Source: Lachnospiraceae bacterium (GTDB taxonomy: Bacteria > Bacillota > Clostridia > Lachnospirales > Lachnospiraceae). Taken from it: a stretch of 64,000 bases of DNA. The DNA lies in assembly GCA_017387565.1 (NCBI GenBank), contig JAFOEY010000004.1:62001-126000 (forward strand), read 5' to 3'. The notes beneath the pieces are model-generated. The model was not told the DNA's origin. It saw only the letters and a program-made list of their open reading frames with translations, and ran no database searches. Both the position numbers and the translations under genes were made by a program. This document shows, one piece after another, positions 1 through 9,608 of the stretch; within the stretch, counting starts at the first letter, position 1; each line of letters starts with the position of its first letter.

Positions 1-3000
1 AGTGCATTTGCCGTATCTAAGCTTGTCAGACAATTGACACCGGTCTCAATTGCGGTTCTTCTGATTAAGAAACCGTCTCTTGACTTATCCCGTCCCTGTG
101 TCGGTGTATCAATTACCAGGTCAATACGGTGTCCAAGCAGTAAATCCATAACCGTCGGTGATTCCTGTTGGATTTTATTAACCTTTCTGGCTGCGACGCC
201 TGCATCTTTTAATGCCTTTGCCGTAGAACGTGTTGCATAAATGGTATATCCCAGCTTTTCAAATCGTCTGCCGATTTCAATGGCCTCTCCCTTGTCCGCA
301 TCTTTTACGGTAATAATCAACTGCTTGTGCTTCGGAAGATCAATACCGGCTCCTAAAAACGCTTTGTACAAAGCTTCATCAAAGCTCTCGGCAATGCCAA
401 GACATTCTCCGGTAGACTTCATTTCCGGTCCTAAGCTGATTTCCGCACCACGGATTTTTTCAAACGAGAATACCGGCATTTTGATTGCAAAGTAATCGGC
501 TTTGGGCTGAAGTCCGGGCTCATAGCCCAAATCCCTGATTTTTTTACCGATAATGACTTCCGTTGCCAGATCTACAATCGGAATTCCCGTCACTTTACTG
601 ATATAGGGAACGGTACGCGAGGATCTGGGATTGACTTCAATAACATAAACCTCATCACCCATGGCAATAAACTGAATATTAATCAGACCGATAACATGTA
701 GCGCTTTTGCGAGACGTCTGGAATATTCTGCAATCGTCTCTCTGACTTTATCGCTGATTGTCGGTGCCGGATATACGGAAATACTATCTCCGGAATGTAC
801 ACCGGTACGCTCAATATGTTCCATAATACCCGGAATTAAGATATCGGTTCCGTCACAGACAGCATCGACTTCCAACTCTTTTCCCTGCAAATATTTATCT
901 ACCAAAATCGGATGATCCTGGGCATAACGGTTGATAACCGCCATAAACTCTTCAATCTCGGCATCATTTAACGCAATCTGCATGCCCTGTCCACCCAATA
1001 CATAGGACGGACGAACCAGTACCGGATAACCAAGTCTGTTGGCAACTTCTTTGGCTTCTTCTGCTGTATATACGGTTCCGCCTGCTGCCCTCGGAATACC
1101 GGTCTCTTCCAAAATCTTATCAAACAATTCTCTGTCTTCGGCAGCATCCACATCTTCGGCCTTGGTACCTAAAATCGGAACTCCCATCTTCATCAGGCTT
1201 TCCGTTAATTTAATTGCTGTCTGACCACCGAACTGAACCACGGCTCCATCCGGTTTTTCAAGACGGACAATGTTTTCCACATCCTCCGGTGTCAGAGGCT
1301 CAAAATACAATTTATCTGCGATATCAAAGTCAGTTGAAACTGTTTCCGGATTGTTATTTACGATAATGGTTTCATAGCCCGCTTTTGAAAACGCCCATGT
1401 GGCATGAACGGAGCAATAGTCAAATTCCACACCCTGACCGATACGGATAGGACCGGAGCCCAAAACCAGAACTTTCTTTTCCGGTCTTGTTTCTACGGCT
1501 TCATTTTCCGAACCGAATACCGAATAATAATAAGGGGTTGCCGCCTCAAATTCTGCGGCACAGGTATCTACCATCTTGAAAGCGGCAACGATACCATTGT
1601 CATAACGCATCTGACGAATTTCTGTCTCACTCTTTCCGGTAAGCTTTGCAATCACATTATCCGGGAATTCCAGACGCTTTGCCTCTTTCAATAACTCTAC
1701 CGTGAGGTCAGAGTTTTTCAATTGTTGTTCCATTTCAACCAGAATGGCGATTTTATCAATAAACCAGATATCAACTTTGGTAATATCATGAATGGTTTCA
1801 TAATCAATCCCCTTGCGGATTGCTTCCGCAATGATAAAGATTCTCTGGTCATCCACAATTTTCAAGCGTTCTTTTAAGTCTTCAACGGAATATTCCGAAA
1901 AATCATAACTCATTAAAGAATCGACATGCTGCTCCAATGAGCGGAGTGCTTTCATCAAAGCACCTTCGAAATTGTTACAGATACTCATGACCTCACCGGT
2001 CGCTTTCATCTGTGTGGTAAGCGTACGCTTTGCGGTAATGAATTTATCAAAAGGAAGTCTTGGCATCTTTACGACACAATAGTCCAGTGTCGGTTCAAAG
2101 CTGGCATAGGTCTTGCCGGTAATGGCATTTTTGATTTCATCGAGTGTATAGCCTAACGCAATCTTTGCTGCAACTTTGGCAATGGGATAACCCGTTGCTT
2201 TGGATGCCAGTGCCGAAGATCGGCTTACACGGGGATTAACTTCGATAACACAGTATTCAAAACTCGTAGGGTGCAATGCAAACTGGACATTGCAGCCACC
2301 GGTAATCTGAAGCTCATCGATAATATTGAGTGCGGCAGTACGAAGCATCTGGTACTCTTTATCGCCCAATGTCTGGGAAGGTGCCACAACAATACTGTCA
2401 CCGGTATGAACACCGACAGGATCGATATTTTCCATATTACATACGGTAATACAGTTACCCGCACTATCACGCATCACTTCATATTCAATTTCTTTCCAGC
2501 CGGCAATACAACGCTCAACCAAAACCTGTCCGACACGGGATAGACGAAGGCCGTTTTCCAGAATTTCTTCCAGTTCTGCCTGATTATGTGCAATACCGCC
2601 GCCGGAACCGCCAAGCGTATATGCCGGGCGAAGTACCACGGGATATCCGATGGTATTGGTAAATGCAACACCGTCTTCCACATTTTCCACAACCAAAGAT
2701 GCAGCACAGGGTTCTCCGATTTTTTCCATCGTATCTTTGAATTCCTGACGATCCTCTGCTTTTTTGATGGTTGCGGCTGTCGTTCCGAGCAAAGTCACAT
2801 TGTGGGATTTTAAGAATCCGCTTTCCTCTAACTCCATACCCAGATTGAGTCCGGCCTGTCCTCCAAGGGTCGGTAAGATACTGTCCGGTTTTTCTTTTTC
2901 AATCAGTTGCTCTAACACCTTAACAGTCAGAGGTTCAATATACACTCTGTCCGCAATATTTTTATCGGTCATAATGGTGGCAGGGTTGGAATTGACCAAA

Positions 3001-3134
3001 ACAACCTCCACACCTTCTTCTTTTAGCGATCTGCAGGCCTGTGTTCCCGCATAATCAAATTCTGCTGCCTGACCGATAACAATCGGTCCGGAACCAATTA
3101 CGAGTACTTTTTTAACATTGGGATTCTTAGGCAT
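1..3134 (-). CDS. carB: Carbamoyl-phosphate synthase large subunit, 3' end cut by window edge
   Basis: Makes carbamoyl phosphate from bicarbonate, ATP and ammonia delivered by CarA, feeding pyrimidine and arginine synthesis. The reading frame starts at the ATG at 3132-3134 (MPKNPNVKKVLVIGSGP), preceded by a GGAGGTGG ribosome site, and stays open to base 1, about 1044 codons. The family is normally about 1060-1075 residues, so only the last few tens are missing. The two tandem ATP-grasp halves are visible, and the last readable part (TSLDTANAL) belongs to the C-terminal allosteric MGS-like domain. The start overlaps the carA stop by 8 bp, so the pair is translationally coupled. Identity is secure; regulation is not visible inside the gene. 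Confidence 0.97.
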   Translation of the reverse strand, partial: MPKNPNVKKVLVIGSGPIVIGQAAEFDYAGTQACRSLKEEGVEVVLVNSNPATIMTDKNIADRVYIEPLTVKVLEQLIEKEKPDSILPTLGGQAGLNLGMELEESGFLKSHNVTLLGTTAATIKKAEDRQEFKDTMEKIGEPCAASLVVENVEDGVAFTNTIGYPVVLRPAYTLGGSGGGIAHNQAELEEILENGLRLSRVGQVLVERCIAGWKEIEYEVMRDSAGNCITVCNMENIDPVGVHTGDSIVVAPSQTLGDKEYQMLRTAALNIIDELQITGGCNVQFALHPTSFEYCVIEVNPRVSRSSALASKATGYPIAKVAAKIALGYTLDEIKNAITGKTYASFEPTLDYCVVKMPRLPFDKFITAKRTLTTQMKATGEVMSICNNFEGALMKALRSLEQHVDSLMSYDFSEYSVEDLKERLKIVDDQRIFIIAEAIRKGIDYETIHDITKVDIWFIDKIAILVEMEQQLKNSDLTVELLKEAKRLEFPDNVIAKLTGKSETEIRQMRYDNGIVAAFKMVDTCAAEFEAATPYYYSVFGSENEAVETRPEKKVLVLGSGPIRIGQGVEFDYCSVHATWAFSKAGYETIIVNNNPETVSTDFDIADKLYFEPLTPEDVENIVRLEKPDGAVVQFGGQTAIKLTESLMKMGVPILGTKAEDVDAAEDRELFDKILEETGIPRAAGGTVYTAEEAKEVANRLGYPVLVRPSYVLGGQGMQIALNDAEIEEFMAVINRYAQDHPILVDKYLQGKELEVDAVCDGTDILIPGIMEHIERTGVHSGDSISVYPAPTISDKVRETIAEYSRRLAKALHVIGLINIQFIAMGDEVYVIEVNPRSSRTVPYISKVTGIPIVDLATEVIIGKKIRDLGYEPGLQPKADYFAIKMPVFSFEKIRGAEISLGPEMKSTGECLGIAESFDEALYKAFLGAGIDLPKHKQLIITVKDADKGEAIEIGRRFEKLGYTIYATRSTAKALKDAGVAARKVNKIQQESPTVMDLLLGHRIDLVIDTPTQGRDKSRDGFLIRRTAIETGVNCLTSLDTANA

Positions 3135-4302
3135 CTTTCTCCACCTCCATCATCTGAATAAAACGGTCAAACAAGTAACCCGAATCCTGAGGTCCGGGAC
3201 ATGCTTCCGGATGGAACTGGACTGTGAAAATATTTTTGCCCGTATAGGCAAGTCCTTCACAGGTGCCGTCGTTTACATTGATAAATGCCGGAGTGGCAAT
3301 GGAAGGGTCAAGTCTCTCCATATCTACAACATATCCGTGATTTTGTGAAGAAATATAAACTCTTCCGGTCGCTAAATCTTTAACCGGATGATTACCGCCC
3401 CTGTGGCCGTATTTCATCTTGTAAGTATCTGCTCCGGTTGCAAGTGCCATCAACTGATGTCCTAAACAAATGGCAAAAATCGGAACGTTGCTATCATATA
3501 ACTTTTTGATATTTTCTATTACTTCTGTACAAGTCTTGGGATCTCCCGGTCCGTTTGATAACATGATGCCGTCCGGCTGATCTGCCAAAATTTCTTCTGC
3601 AGGAGTGCGTGCCGGATAAACCGTCACATCGCATCCTCTCTGAACAAGATTTCTCGCAATATTATCTTTGGCTCCCAAATCTAAAAGCGCGACTTTTTTT
3701 CCGGCACCGTTTAATACTCTGACTAAAGACGGTCTCATTTCTTTTTCACCGGTATATTTGGCAGAACCGGATATCGGGCCGTTTTCTGAAAGCTCCAAAG
3801 AACCTTTTAAACTATATTTTTGCTCACATGTAACAATATCAACCACATTACCTACCGTATAGGCTCTTAACTTTTCTTTTATCAACTCAAGATCCGTAGG
3901 CTCATGGGTTGTAATCATTCCGTTCATGGTGCCCTTTTCACGTAAAATCTTTGTCAGGGCTCTTGTATCAATACCGGCAATCCCCGGAATATCATACTCA
4001 CACAAAACATCCTGAATTGTTGCATTACAACGAAAGTTACTGGGAATACGGGAAAGTTCCCTGACGATAAATCCGTCAGGCCAGATCTTTCTTGATTCCA
4101 TATCCTCTCTGCATATACCATAGTTGCCAATTAACGGATAGGTCATGCAAACCGCCTGTCCCGCATAAGAGGGGTCGGTTAACACTTCCAGATATCCTGC
4201 CATCGAAGTATTGAATACAATCTCGCTGATAATCTCTTTTTCAGCGCCGATATGCGTTCCTTCAAAAACAGTACCATCTTCCAAGATTAAAAATGCCTTC
4301 AT
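3127..4302 (-). CDS. carA: Carbamoyl-phosphate synthase small subunit (glutamine amidotransferase)
   Basis: Hydrolyses glutamine and channels ammonia to CarB. The protein is 391 residues with the CPSase small-chain domain first (about 1-140) and a class I glutamine amidotransferase domain after about 200. The nucleophile is Cys279 in FAICLGHQ and the triad is completed by His364 and Glu366 in FHPEACPGP. An upstream in-frame ATG at 4329 exists, but it lies only about 10 bases from a TATAAT box. The ATG at 4302 follows AGGTGA at good spacing, so I place the start there. It is the first gene of carA-carB. pyrE and pyrF lie elsewhere in the window, so the pyrimidine genes are scattered here. Confidence 0.96.
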   Translation of the reverse strand: MKAFLILEDGTVFEGTHIGAEKEIISEIVFNTSMAGYLEVLTDPSYAGQAVCMTYPLIGNYGICREDMESRKIWPDGFIVRELSRIPSNFRCNATIQDVLCEYDIPGIAGIDTRALTKILREKGTMNGMITTHEPTDLELIKEKLRAYTVGNVVDIVTCEQKYSLKGSLELSENGPISGSAKYTGEKEMRPSLVRVLNGAGKKVALLDLGAKDNIARNLVQRGCDVTVYPARTPAEEILADQPDGIMLSNGPGDPKTCTEVIENIKKLYDSNVPIFAICLGHQLMALATGADTYKMKYGHRGGNHPVKDLATGRVYISSQNHGYVVDMERLDPSIATPAFINVNDGTCEGLAYTGKNIFTVQFHPEACPGPQDSGYLFDRFIQMMEVEKDA

Positions 4303-4338
4303 TGCTGTCACCTGCTTATCCTTTCGCATAATCGACTA

Positions 4339-4368
4339 ATTATAGCACATACAGCCATCCGTTTTCAA
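4339..4368 (-). promoter_or_regulatory. carAB promoter
   Basis: On the minus strand TTGAAA (4363-4368) is followed after 18 bases by TATAAT (4339-4344), with a TG one base before the -10 (extended -10, TGCTATAAT). The predicted transcript would start at or next to the upstream ATG at 4329, which supports the internal start of carA at 4302. No obvious attenuator or PyrR-type hairpin fits in the short leader. Confidence 0.7.
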
Positions 4369-4446
4369 CTATCTTGGTCTGTTTTCTACTGATTTTCGCC
4401 ATGAAGAAAAAACATTTTTCAACAGTTTTTTGCTGAATGCGGGGGT

Positions 4447-4674
4447 GTCCTTACAGAAATCTATATCTTTATCCGCCTCGTACTTCGGTTTTTAGTCATT
4501 CTAAGCGGCATGCTCACAAAATGTATACTAAATGCCCGGTTTCAAAACTCAGACTTCGTCTTCAAACAGTTGAAACCGGGCATTAATTTTGTTCGCCATG
4601 CCGCTAAGAATGACACAAAACCTCGTAAAAGCCGGCGGGTAAAGATATAGATTTCTGTAAGGACGATTTGCTAT
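4447..4674. repeat. Family B long palindromic element, copy 1
   Basis: A 228-bp near-palindrome lying between the divergent carA and moxR genes. The outer arms (4447-4477 and its complement ending at 4674) match over about 31 bases. A middle stem uses TCATTCTAAGCGGCATG and its complement, and an inner stem uses AATGCCCGGTTTCAA and its complement. The tip contains AGACTTCGTCT. A second full copy lies at 59907-60111 and a decayed part at 44922-44967. There is no ORF of note, no transposase and no clear target duplication. It could be a MITE-like element or a structured RNA. The repeat itself is certain, its function is not. Confidence 0.85.
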
Positions 4675-4764
4675 CCCCCTAAAGTTACAAAAAAGTAAGA
4701 GATGTCGGCAAAATATATTCTCTCTGGAAACACAAATTCGAAAAGAGAATTTATATATTTTTTC

Positions 4765-4793
4765 TTGCCTAAGATAAGTATATAACATATGAT
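4765..4793 (+). promoter_or_regulatory. Candidate moxR operon promoter
   Basis: TTGCCT (4765-4770), 17 bases, then TATGAT (4788-4793). It lies in an AT-rich stretch about 190 bases before the moxR start, so the transcript would carry a long leader. Other AT-rich hexamers nearby make the exact choice uncertain. Confidence 0.4.
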
Positions 4794-4820
4794 ATATACA
4801 GGGTCAAAAATTATAATTTA

Positions 4821-4900
4821 TTGTCCCGCTCACACATGTGCAAGTAGTGATTTTCGCCAGAAAATCAACAGATTGCGAAAGCCGCATGGTAGCGGAGCAA
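4821..4900 (+). promoter_or_regulatory. Possible structured leader RNA before moxR
   Basis: The leader can fold: TTGTCCCGCT (4821-4830) pairs with AGCGGAGCAA (4891-4900) apart from one mismatch. Inside it TGATTTTC (4848-4855) pairs perfectly with GAAAATCA (4860-4867) around a GCCA loop, extended by GCAA/TTGC. An alternative CCGC/GCGG hairpin (4882-4885 with 4892-4895) would compete with the outer stem. I do not recognise a known riboswitch class. It may be chance folding. Confidence 0.3.
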
Positions 4901-4990
4901 TTCATATATCATTTTATCAGTTTTCCAAAAATAAAACAGTCACTCAATTTAGAATAAGGATTAAAATTTTACAATAAAAAGGAGTTTGAT

Positions 4991-5920
4991 ATGAATCAGG
5001 CATTAGCATCCGTAAAAGAAGAAATTAAAAAGGTCATCCGGGGCAAAGATGATGTACTGGACGTGGTATTATGTACTCTTCTTGCCAAAGGTCATATTCT
5101 TTTAGAAGATATTCCGGGAGTCGGCAAAACCACACTGGCAGTTGCTCTAAGCCGTGCTATCGGCTTATCCTACAAAAGAATGCAGTTTACACCGGACGTT
5201 TTACCAAGTGATATTCTCGGTTTTTCCATGTACGATAAAGAAACCGGCAATTTTGAATTCAGAAAAGGCGCTATTTTCACCAATCTGTTTTTAGCCGATG
5301 AAATAAACCGGACTTCACCCAAAACACAGTCCGCTTTATTAGAGGTCATGGAAGAACGACGGGTCAGCATCGAAGGCGTGACTTACAGCTTAGAGCCGCC
5401 TTTCTTTGTCATCGCCACGCAAAATCCCATTGGTGCATCCGGCACCCAGAAATTACCCGATTCACAACTTGACCGTTTTTTTGTGCGTCTAAGTCTCGGT
5501 TATCCTGACCATAAATCGGCAACCGAAATTTTAAAAGGTCATTCCATGGAACATATTGACGAAGTCTCACCCGTTATGAATACGGCAGATTTGTTAAATC
5601 TTCAAAAAAAGGCAGATTCTGTTTTTGCGAGTGATGCTATCTGTGATTATATTGTATCCCTTACTGAAGCAACCAGAAACACGGATTTACTGACCCAGGG
5701 GATTTCCCCCCGAGGCTCCCTTGCGATATTAAAAATGGCAAAGGCATATGCCTGCTATCAGGACAGGGATTATGTCATTCCGCAGGATATTCACAAAATA
5801 TTCTATTCGGTATGCAACCACCGTATGATTTTATCCACCAAAGCCAAAGCATCCGGAAAGGACACTGCCGATATTGTACAGCAGACATTGGAGCTGATTC
5901 CTATCCCCGAGCTTTCCTGA
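4991..5920 (+). CDS. MoxR-family AAA+ ATPase
   Basis: A cytoplasmic AAA+ ATPase of the MoxR type, thought to act as a chaperone or activator for partner proteins encoded next to it. It has 309 residues, usual for the family. Walker A is GVGKTT (about 43-48) and Walker B is FLADEINR (Asp103-Glu104), followed by sensor and lid regions. The start ATG at 4991 follows AAGGAG. It is the first of three genes (MoxR, DUF58, transglutaminase-like membrane protein), a widely conserved cluster. The neighbours have no von Willebrand domain protein beyond the DUF58 partner. Its substrate cannot be told from sequence. Confidence 0.93.
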   Translation: MNQALASVKEEIKKVIRGKDDVLDVVLCTLLAKGHILLEDIPGVGKTTLAVALSRAIGLSYKRMQFTPDVLPSDILGFSMYDKETGNFEFRKGAIFTNLFLADEINRTSPKTQSALLEVMEERRVSIEGVTYSLEPPFFVIATQNPIGASGTQKLPDSQLDRFFVRLSLGYPDHKSATEILKGHSMEHIDEVSPVMNTADLLNLQKKADSVFASDAICDYIVSLTEATRNTDLLTQGISPRGSLAILKMAKAYACYQDRDYVIPQDIHKIFYSVCNHRMILSTKAKASGKDTADIVQQTLELIPIPELS

Positions 5921-5990
5921 TTTTTACGCTTTCCTATTTTTCTTTTTCTCGCTTATTTACTGCGTTTTATGAAATCGGAGGCTTTTGCAT

Positions 5991-7058
5991 ATGAAAAAAC
6001 ACTTTGCGCCAAGTATTCCTGGTTCTTTTATCTCATATTTGTTCTTTATTTTGATGTCTGTTTTTTTTGCTTTCTTCTATCAACAGACTTTCTTTTATAT
6101 GCTTGTCATTTTAGAACTGTGTCTTCCTGCCATCTCCTATTATCTGTCTAAACGTTGTTTTAATAAGCTCCAGCCTGTTTTGATGATTCATCCGAATACG
6201 ACCCAAAAAGGCTGCACTGCAAATATCATCGTACAGATAAAAAATCCTGTAAAGTTACCCTTCTCTTCGATTGCAGCAACCATATCTTTCTGCTCTTTTT
6301 TCTACCACGATGAAGATAAAAAAACACATTTGCTTTCTCTGCGGCCTCATTCCGATAATCAGCTCATATTTCCGGTTACTCTTTCAAAATGCGGCTTATA
6401 CGAGGCTTCGATTTTACAGTTGGAAGGTTATGATTACCTGCATCTTTTTCGTTTTCAAAAGAATTGTGATTTAAAAGCGCAGATACGTATATTTCCGACT
6501 TTTCAGGTTGAGGAAAACAGGCATGAAGCAATTTATACAGAGGGGTTTGATGAATTTGAAGAAGCGGAAAAAAAGGGAAATGTATCCTCCAATGTGACCG
6601 ATATCCGTGAATACAGGCCCGGTGACCGCTTGCAGAAAATCCACTGGAAGCTTTCTTCCAAAATTGACAAACTCATGGTAAAAGAAAACGAGGCCACATC
6701 GACCAATGAATTCTTTTTACTCTTAGAGTTATACCAACCGTCCAAAGACACATGCGCTCTTGATGCATCTTTATCTGATGTACTCGATCGCGCTTTGGAA
6801 GAAGCACACAGTCTGGCATTGGAGTTGATAGAAGCACAGGAAATTTTTGTTTTTGCCTTTTATTCCACAACGCGGGAAGATTTTGTTATGTCAACCGTTC
6901 GATGCGAAGAAGATTTAATAAATGCATTCTCAGAATGCTTTTATGAAAAAGCCTATGAAACCGAAAATCTGGCACTTGATATCTATGAAAAAACCGGTCT
7001 TTGCAAAGGAACCCTGTTACATGTAACCCACAAAGGAGTCGATGATGTCACTGCTTAA
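5991..7058 (+). CDS. DUF58 domain membrane protein, MoxR partner
   Basis: A 355-residue protein with two hydrophobic segments near the N terminus (about 12-32 and 34-53) and a cytoplasmic or surface region ending in the DUF58 signature YRPGDRLQKIHWK (about 208-220). DUF58 proteins are von Willebrand A-like and are regularly encoded beside MoxR ATPases. The biochemical role is unknown. The ATG at 5991 follows CGGAGG at 9 bases; a TTG six bases earlier is less likely. Its last 17 bases overlap the start of the next gene, which indicates coupled translation. Probably one component of a membrane-bound MoxR-dependent complex. Confidence 0.88.
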   Translation: MKKHFAPSIPGSFISYLFFILMSVFFAFFYQQTFFYMLVILELCLPAISYYLSKRCFNKLQPVLMIHPNTTQKGCTANIIVQIKNPVKLPFSSIAATISFCSFFYHDEDKKTHLLSLRPHSDNQLIFPVTLSKCGLYEASILQLEGYDYLHLFRFQKNCDLKAQIRIFPTFQVEENRHEAIYTEGFDEFEEAEKKGNVSSNVTDIREYRPGDRLQKIHWKLSSKIDKLMVKENEATSTNEFFLLLELYQPSKDTCALDASLSDVLDRALEEAHSLALELIEAQEIFVFAFYSTTREDFVMSTVRCEEDLINAFSECFYEKAYETENLALDIYEKTGLCKGTLLHVTHKGVDDVTA

Positions 7059-9585
7059 TCTGTCATTATTCCAAAAAAAGAATATTATTTCGCAGGAAGT
7101 TCAACCATTTTCGGGCTTTATCCTGCATGATAATCAAAATCATGATGCCAATGATACACTTATTCATTGTTTTGTAAAAGGTACCATCATCTGTTCTGCG
7201 ACATTCGGAGCAATTCATGGCATCCTGACAGAATTTGATATTTCATACAACTATGCTTTGGTCTTTGCCATTATTTTTCTGGCATCCATGGCATTATCCT
7301 TCATGCATATGAATAAGTGGATTTTTAATATCGGTTATCCGCTTCTGTTTATATTGTTTGCAAGCTCCCTGTTTAAAAACCGTACACTTGCAAACAGCGG
7401 TTTTCAGGCTTTTATCAACATTTTCAACGAAGCTTACAGTAAACACTTCCTGCTCAATTTCACCCGTGAATCAACCGAGCTTGTATCCAATCGATTTTTG
7501 TCCGTAACCACAACTTCCATATTCGTCGGAATTTTCATCGCCATATTGGTCAATGTTGCTATCTTTCATGATATGTACTATCTGTCTGTATTTAACTTTA
7601 CCTTCTGGCCATTGCAGTTAGGTATTTATATCGGTCAATATCCATCTTATGTCGCTTTCGTCTTTGTTTTTTATGCTTATTTTGCGACCTGTTTTCTAAA
7701 GCTAAGCGGTCACTATCATTTTATTGGCTCCGGTAAAAAGAAAACCTATCATTTTGCATATCAGATAAAAGAAGAAGCTTACATCTTTCATAAATCAAAT
7801 GCACGTACCATGGCCGGTTTATGTACATTTGCAGGAATAATAGCACTCTTCTTTTCCATCTTTTGCTCATTAAGTGTAAAAAATTCAGAAACCGAATCCA
7901 TGCATTCCGGAGCTCTGAAAAGCTCCCTGGATGAAAATGTCAAAATTCTGGTACAGTCCGGCATTTCCGGAATGTTTAACCGCTATGAGGCAACCGGTGG
8001 AATTAGCGCCGGCAAACTGGGTGGTATCAGAAGTGTACGACCTGATTACGAAACCGATTTAATAGCAACATTTGTTCCTTATGCATATGAACGGATTTAT
8101 TTAAAGAGTTATACCGGTGCATTCTATACTTCAACCGAATGGATGGCTCCCACAAAAGAAAACGGTTATATTTATAGTAATATTGACGAAAATCAAATTG
8201 CTTTTACAGAAAGTAAGACCATGTATGAACTGATGAATAATCAGATAACACCCCTGATGAGTGCAAAAATGCTGATTGAAAACGTAGGCGCATCCACCAA
8301 TTATCAATACCTTCCGTATTTTGTCGAATCGCTTCCTGAGCACAGCCATATAACAAAAGAAAGTACTTTGACAGGTATTTCTCCCCTTAACCGGACCGTC
8401 GAAGTTTCTTTCATTCCTTATTCCGTAACTAATTTTGGAATTTCAAATTCTGATTCTAACTTATATGATTTTTATAAAACAGAGGAAGAACAGGAAATGG
8501 CTCGCGCATACAAGACAGAAGCCTATAATAACTATTTGTCTATTCCCATGTCTATTCAGGATGAAATTGACTCCTACCATGAACTTATTGGCGAAAGTCC
8601 GGATATGGATGAGCAGATTACCTTAATCCGTAATTTTTTGTATTCTAATTACACCTATGATATGTCTCCGGGGTCAACTCCATACAACAAAGACTATGTC
8701 ACTTATTTTCTGGGTGAACAAAAAAGAGGATACTGTGCACATTTCGCAACAGCAGCAACCCTGCTGTTACGTTCCTACGGTATCCCTGCCCGCTACGTTG
8801 AGGGCTATGTCATTGATCAGAGTGACATCGCAGAAAAAGGAAAGATTACGGATTATTCATTCAATGATTTCTTTACCGGCACCAAATTTCTTACCGGCAA
8901 TCAGATTATTTCCGTGGAAATTCCTGATGGAAATGCCCATGCATGGACCGAAGTTTATATTGACAATTTTGGCTGGATTCCGGTAGATATGACACCCCCC
9001 TCTACAGATAAGGAGGAAATCAGCTACAACGAATTTTTATCAGCTCTCTCCGGCCTCCTTTCCGGCAATATGGGCGAAAACCAGACACAACAGATTGAAT
9101 ATACCGGAAATGATTACAGTGATTTATTTAATTCCATTCAGATTGGAACATCTCCGGTTTTCATCTGTTTTCTCATCACAATATTTCTGGTCTTGTCTGC
9201 ACCGATAACAATAAAAGGAATACAGATTTATTTTGCTTACCGCAAACGTCATAAGGATTATTGTCACGGGATATATAAAAGCTCTATTGCTTTTGCATAT
9301 CGGCAACTAAAAAACAGAGTGGAAAAATACACAAACAGACATGGTTTTAAAGCCTCAATTCACCTGCCGGAAGATTTATGCGAACAAATATGTGATTTTA
9401 TTGGCAAAAATCAGAAAAATAAAAAAGTCCGTCATCTGGAACATTTTTTACAAAAGCAAAAAATATCCATAAACGAACTTTTTTCCTTAACCCAGCAATG
9501 TATTTATTCTAATGCTCACATTAATAAAAAAGAGGCCGATGTCCTAATTGAGTTTTATCGGATTGCCAATAAAATGATTTCATAA
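7042..9585 (+). CDS. Transglutaminase-like membrane protein (TgpA type)
   Basis: An 847-residue membrane protein: a cluster of N-terminal transmembrane helices (about 40-270), a large extracytoplasmic part with a transglutaminase-core fold (about 500-660), one more helix near 710-735 and a cytoplasmic tail. The Cys-His-Asp triad is intact: Cys565 in GYCAHFAT, His633 in NAHAW and Asp649 in PVDMTPP. This matches the TgpA-like proteins found with MoxR and DUF58. Known members act at the cell surface, but the natural substrate is unknown. The start (ATG-ATG at 7042/7045) follows AAAGGAG. The gene converges on the 9609 gene with 23 bases between stops. Confidence 0.9.
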   Translation: MMSLLNLSLFQKKNIISQEVQPFSGFILHDNQNHDANDTLIHCFVKGTIICSATFGAIHGILTEFDISYNYALVFAIIFLASMALSFMHMNKWIFNIGYPLLFILFASSLFKNRTLANSGFQAFINIFNEAYSKHFLLNFTRESTELVSNRFLSVTTTSIFVGIFIAILVNVAIFHDMYYLSVFNFTFWPLQLGIYIGQYPSYVAFVFVFYAYFATCFLKLSGHYHFIGSGKKKTYHFAYQIKEEAYIFHKSNARTMAGLCTFAGIIALFFSIFCSLSVKNSETESMHSGALKSSLDENVKILVQSGISGMFNRYEATGGISAGKLGGIRSVRPDYETDLIATFVPYAYERIYLKSYTGAFYTSTEWMAPTKENGYIYSNIDENQIAFTESKTMYELMNNQITPLMSAKMLIENVGASTNYQYLPYFVESLPEHSHITKESTLTGISPLNRTVEVSFIPYSVTNFGISNSDSNLYDFYKTEEEQEMARAYKTEAYNNYLSIPMSIQDEIDSYHELIGESPDMDEQITLIRNFLYSNYTYDMSPGSTPYNKDYVTYFLGEQKRGYCAHFATAATLLLRSYGIPARYVEGYVIDQSDIAEKGKITDYSFNDFFTGTKFLTGNQIISVEIPDGNAHAWTEVYIDNFGWIPVDMTPPSTDKEEISYNEFLSALSGLLSGNMGENQTQQIEYTGNDYSDLFNSIQIGTSPVFICFLITIFLVLSAPITIKGIQIYFAYRKRHKDYCHGIYKSSIAFAYRQLKNRVEKYTNRHGFKASIHLPEDLCEQICDFIGKNQKNKKVRHLEHFLQKQKISINELFSLTQQCIYSNAHINKKEADVLIEFYRIANKMIS

Positions 9586-9608
9586 TCACGCTCTGCCCGG
9601 AATTCCTT

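Noticed and set aside
4789-4977. 62-codon ORF upstream of moxR
   Set aside because: No ribosome site, unlikely composition; treated as leader.
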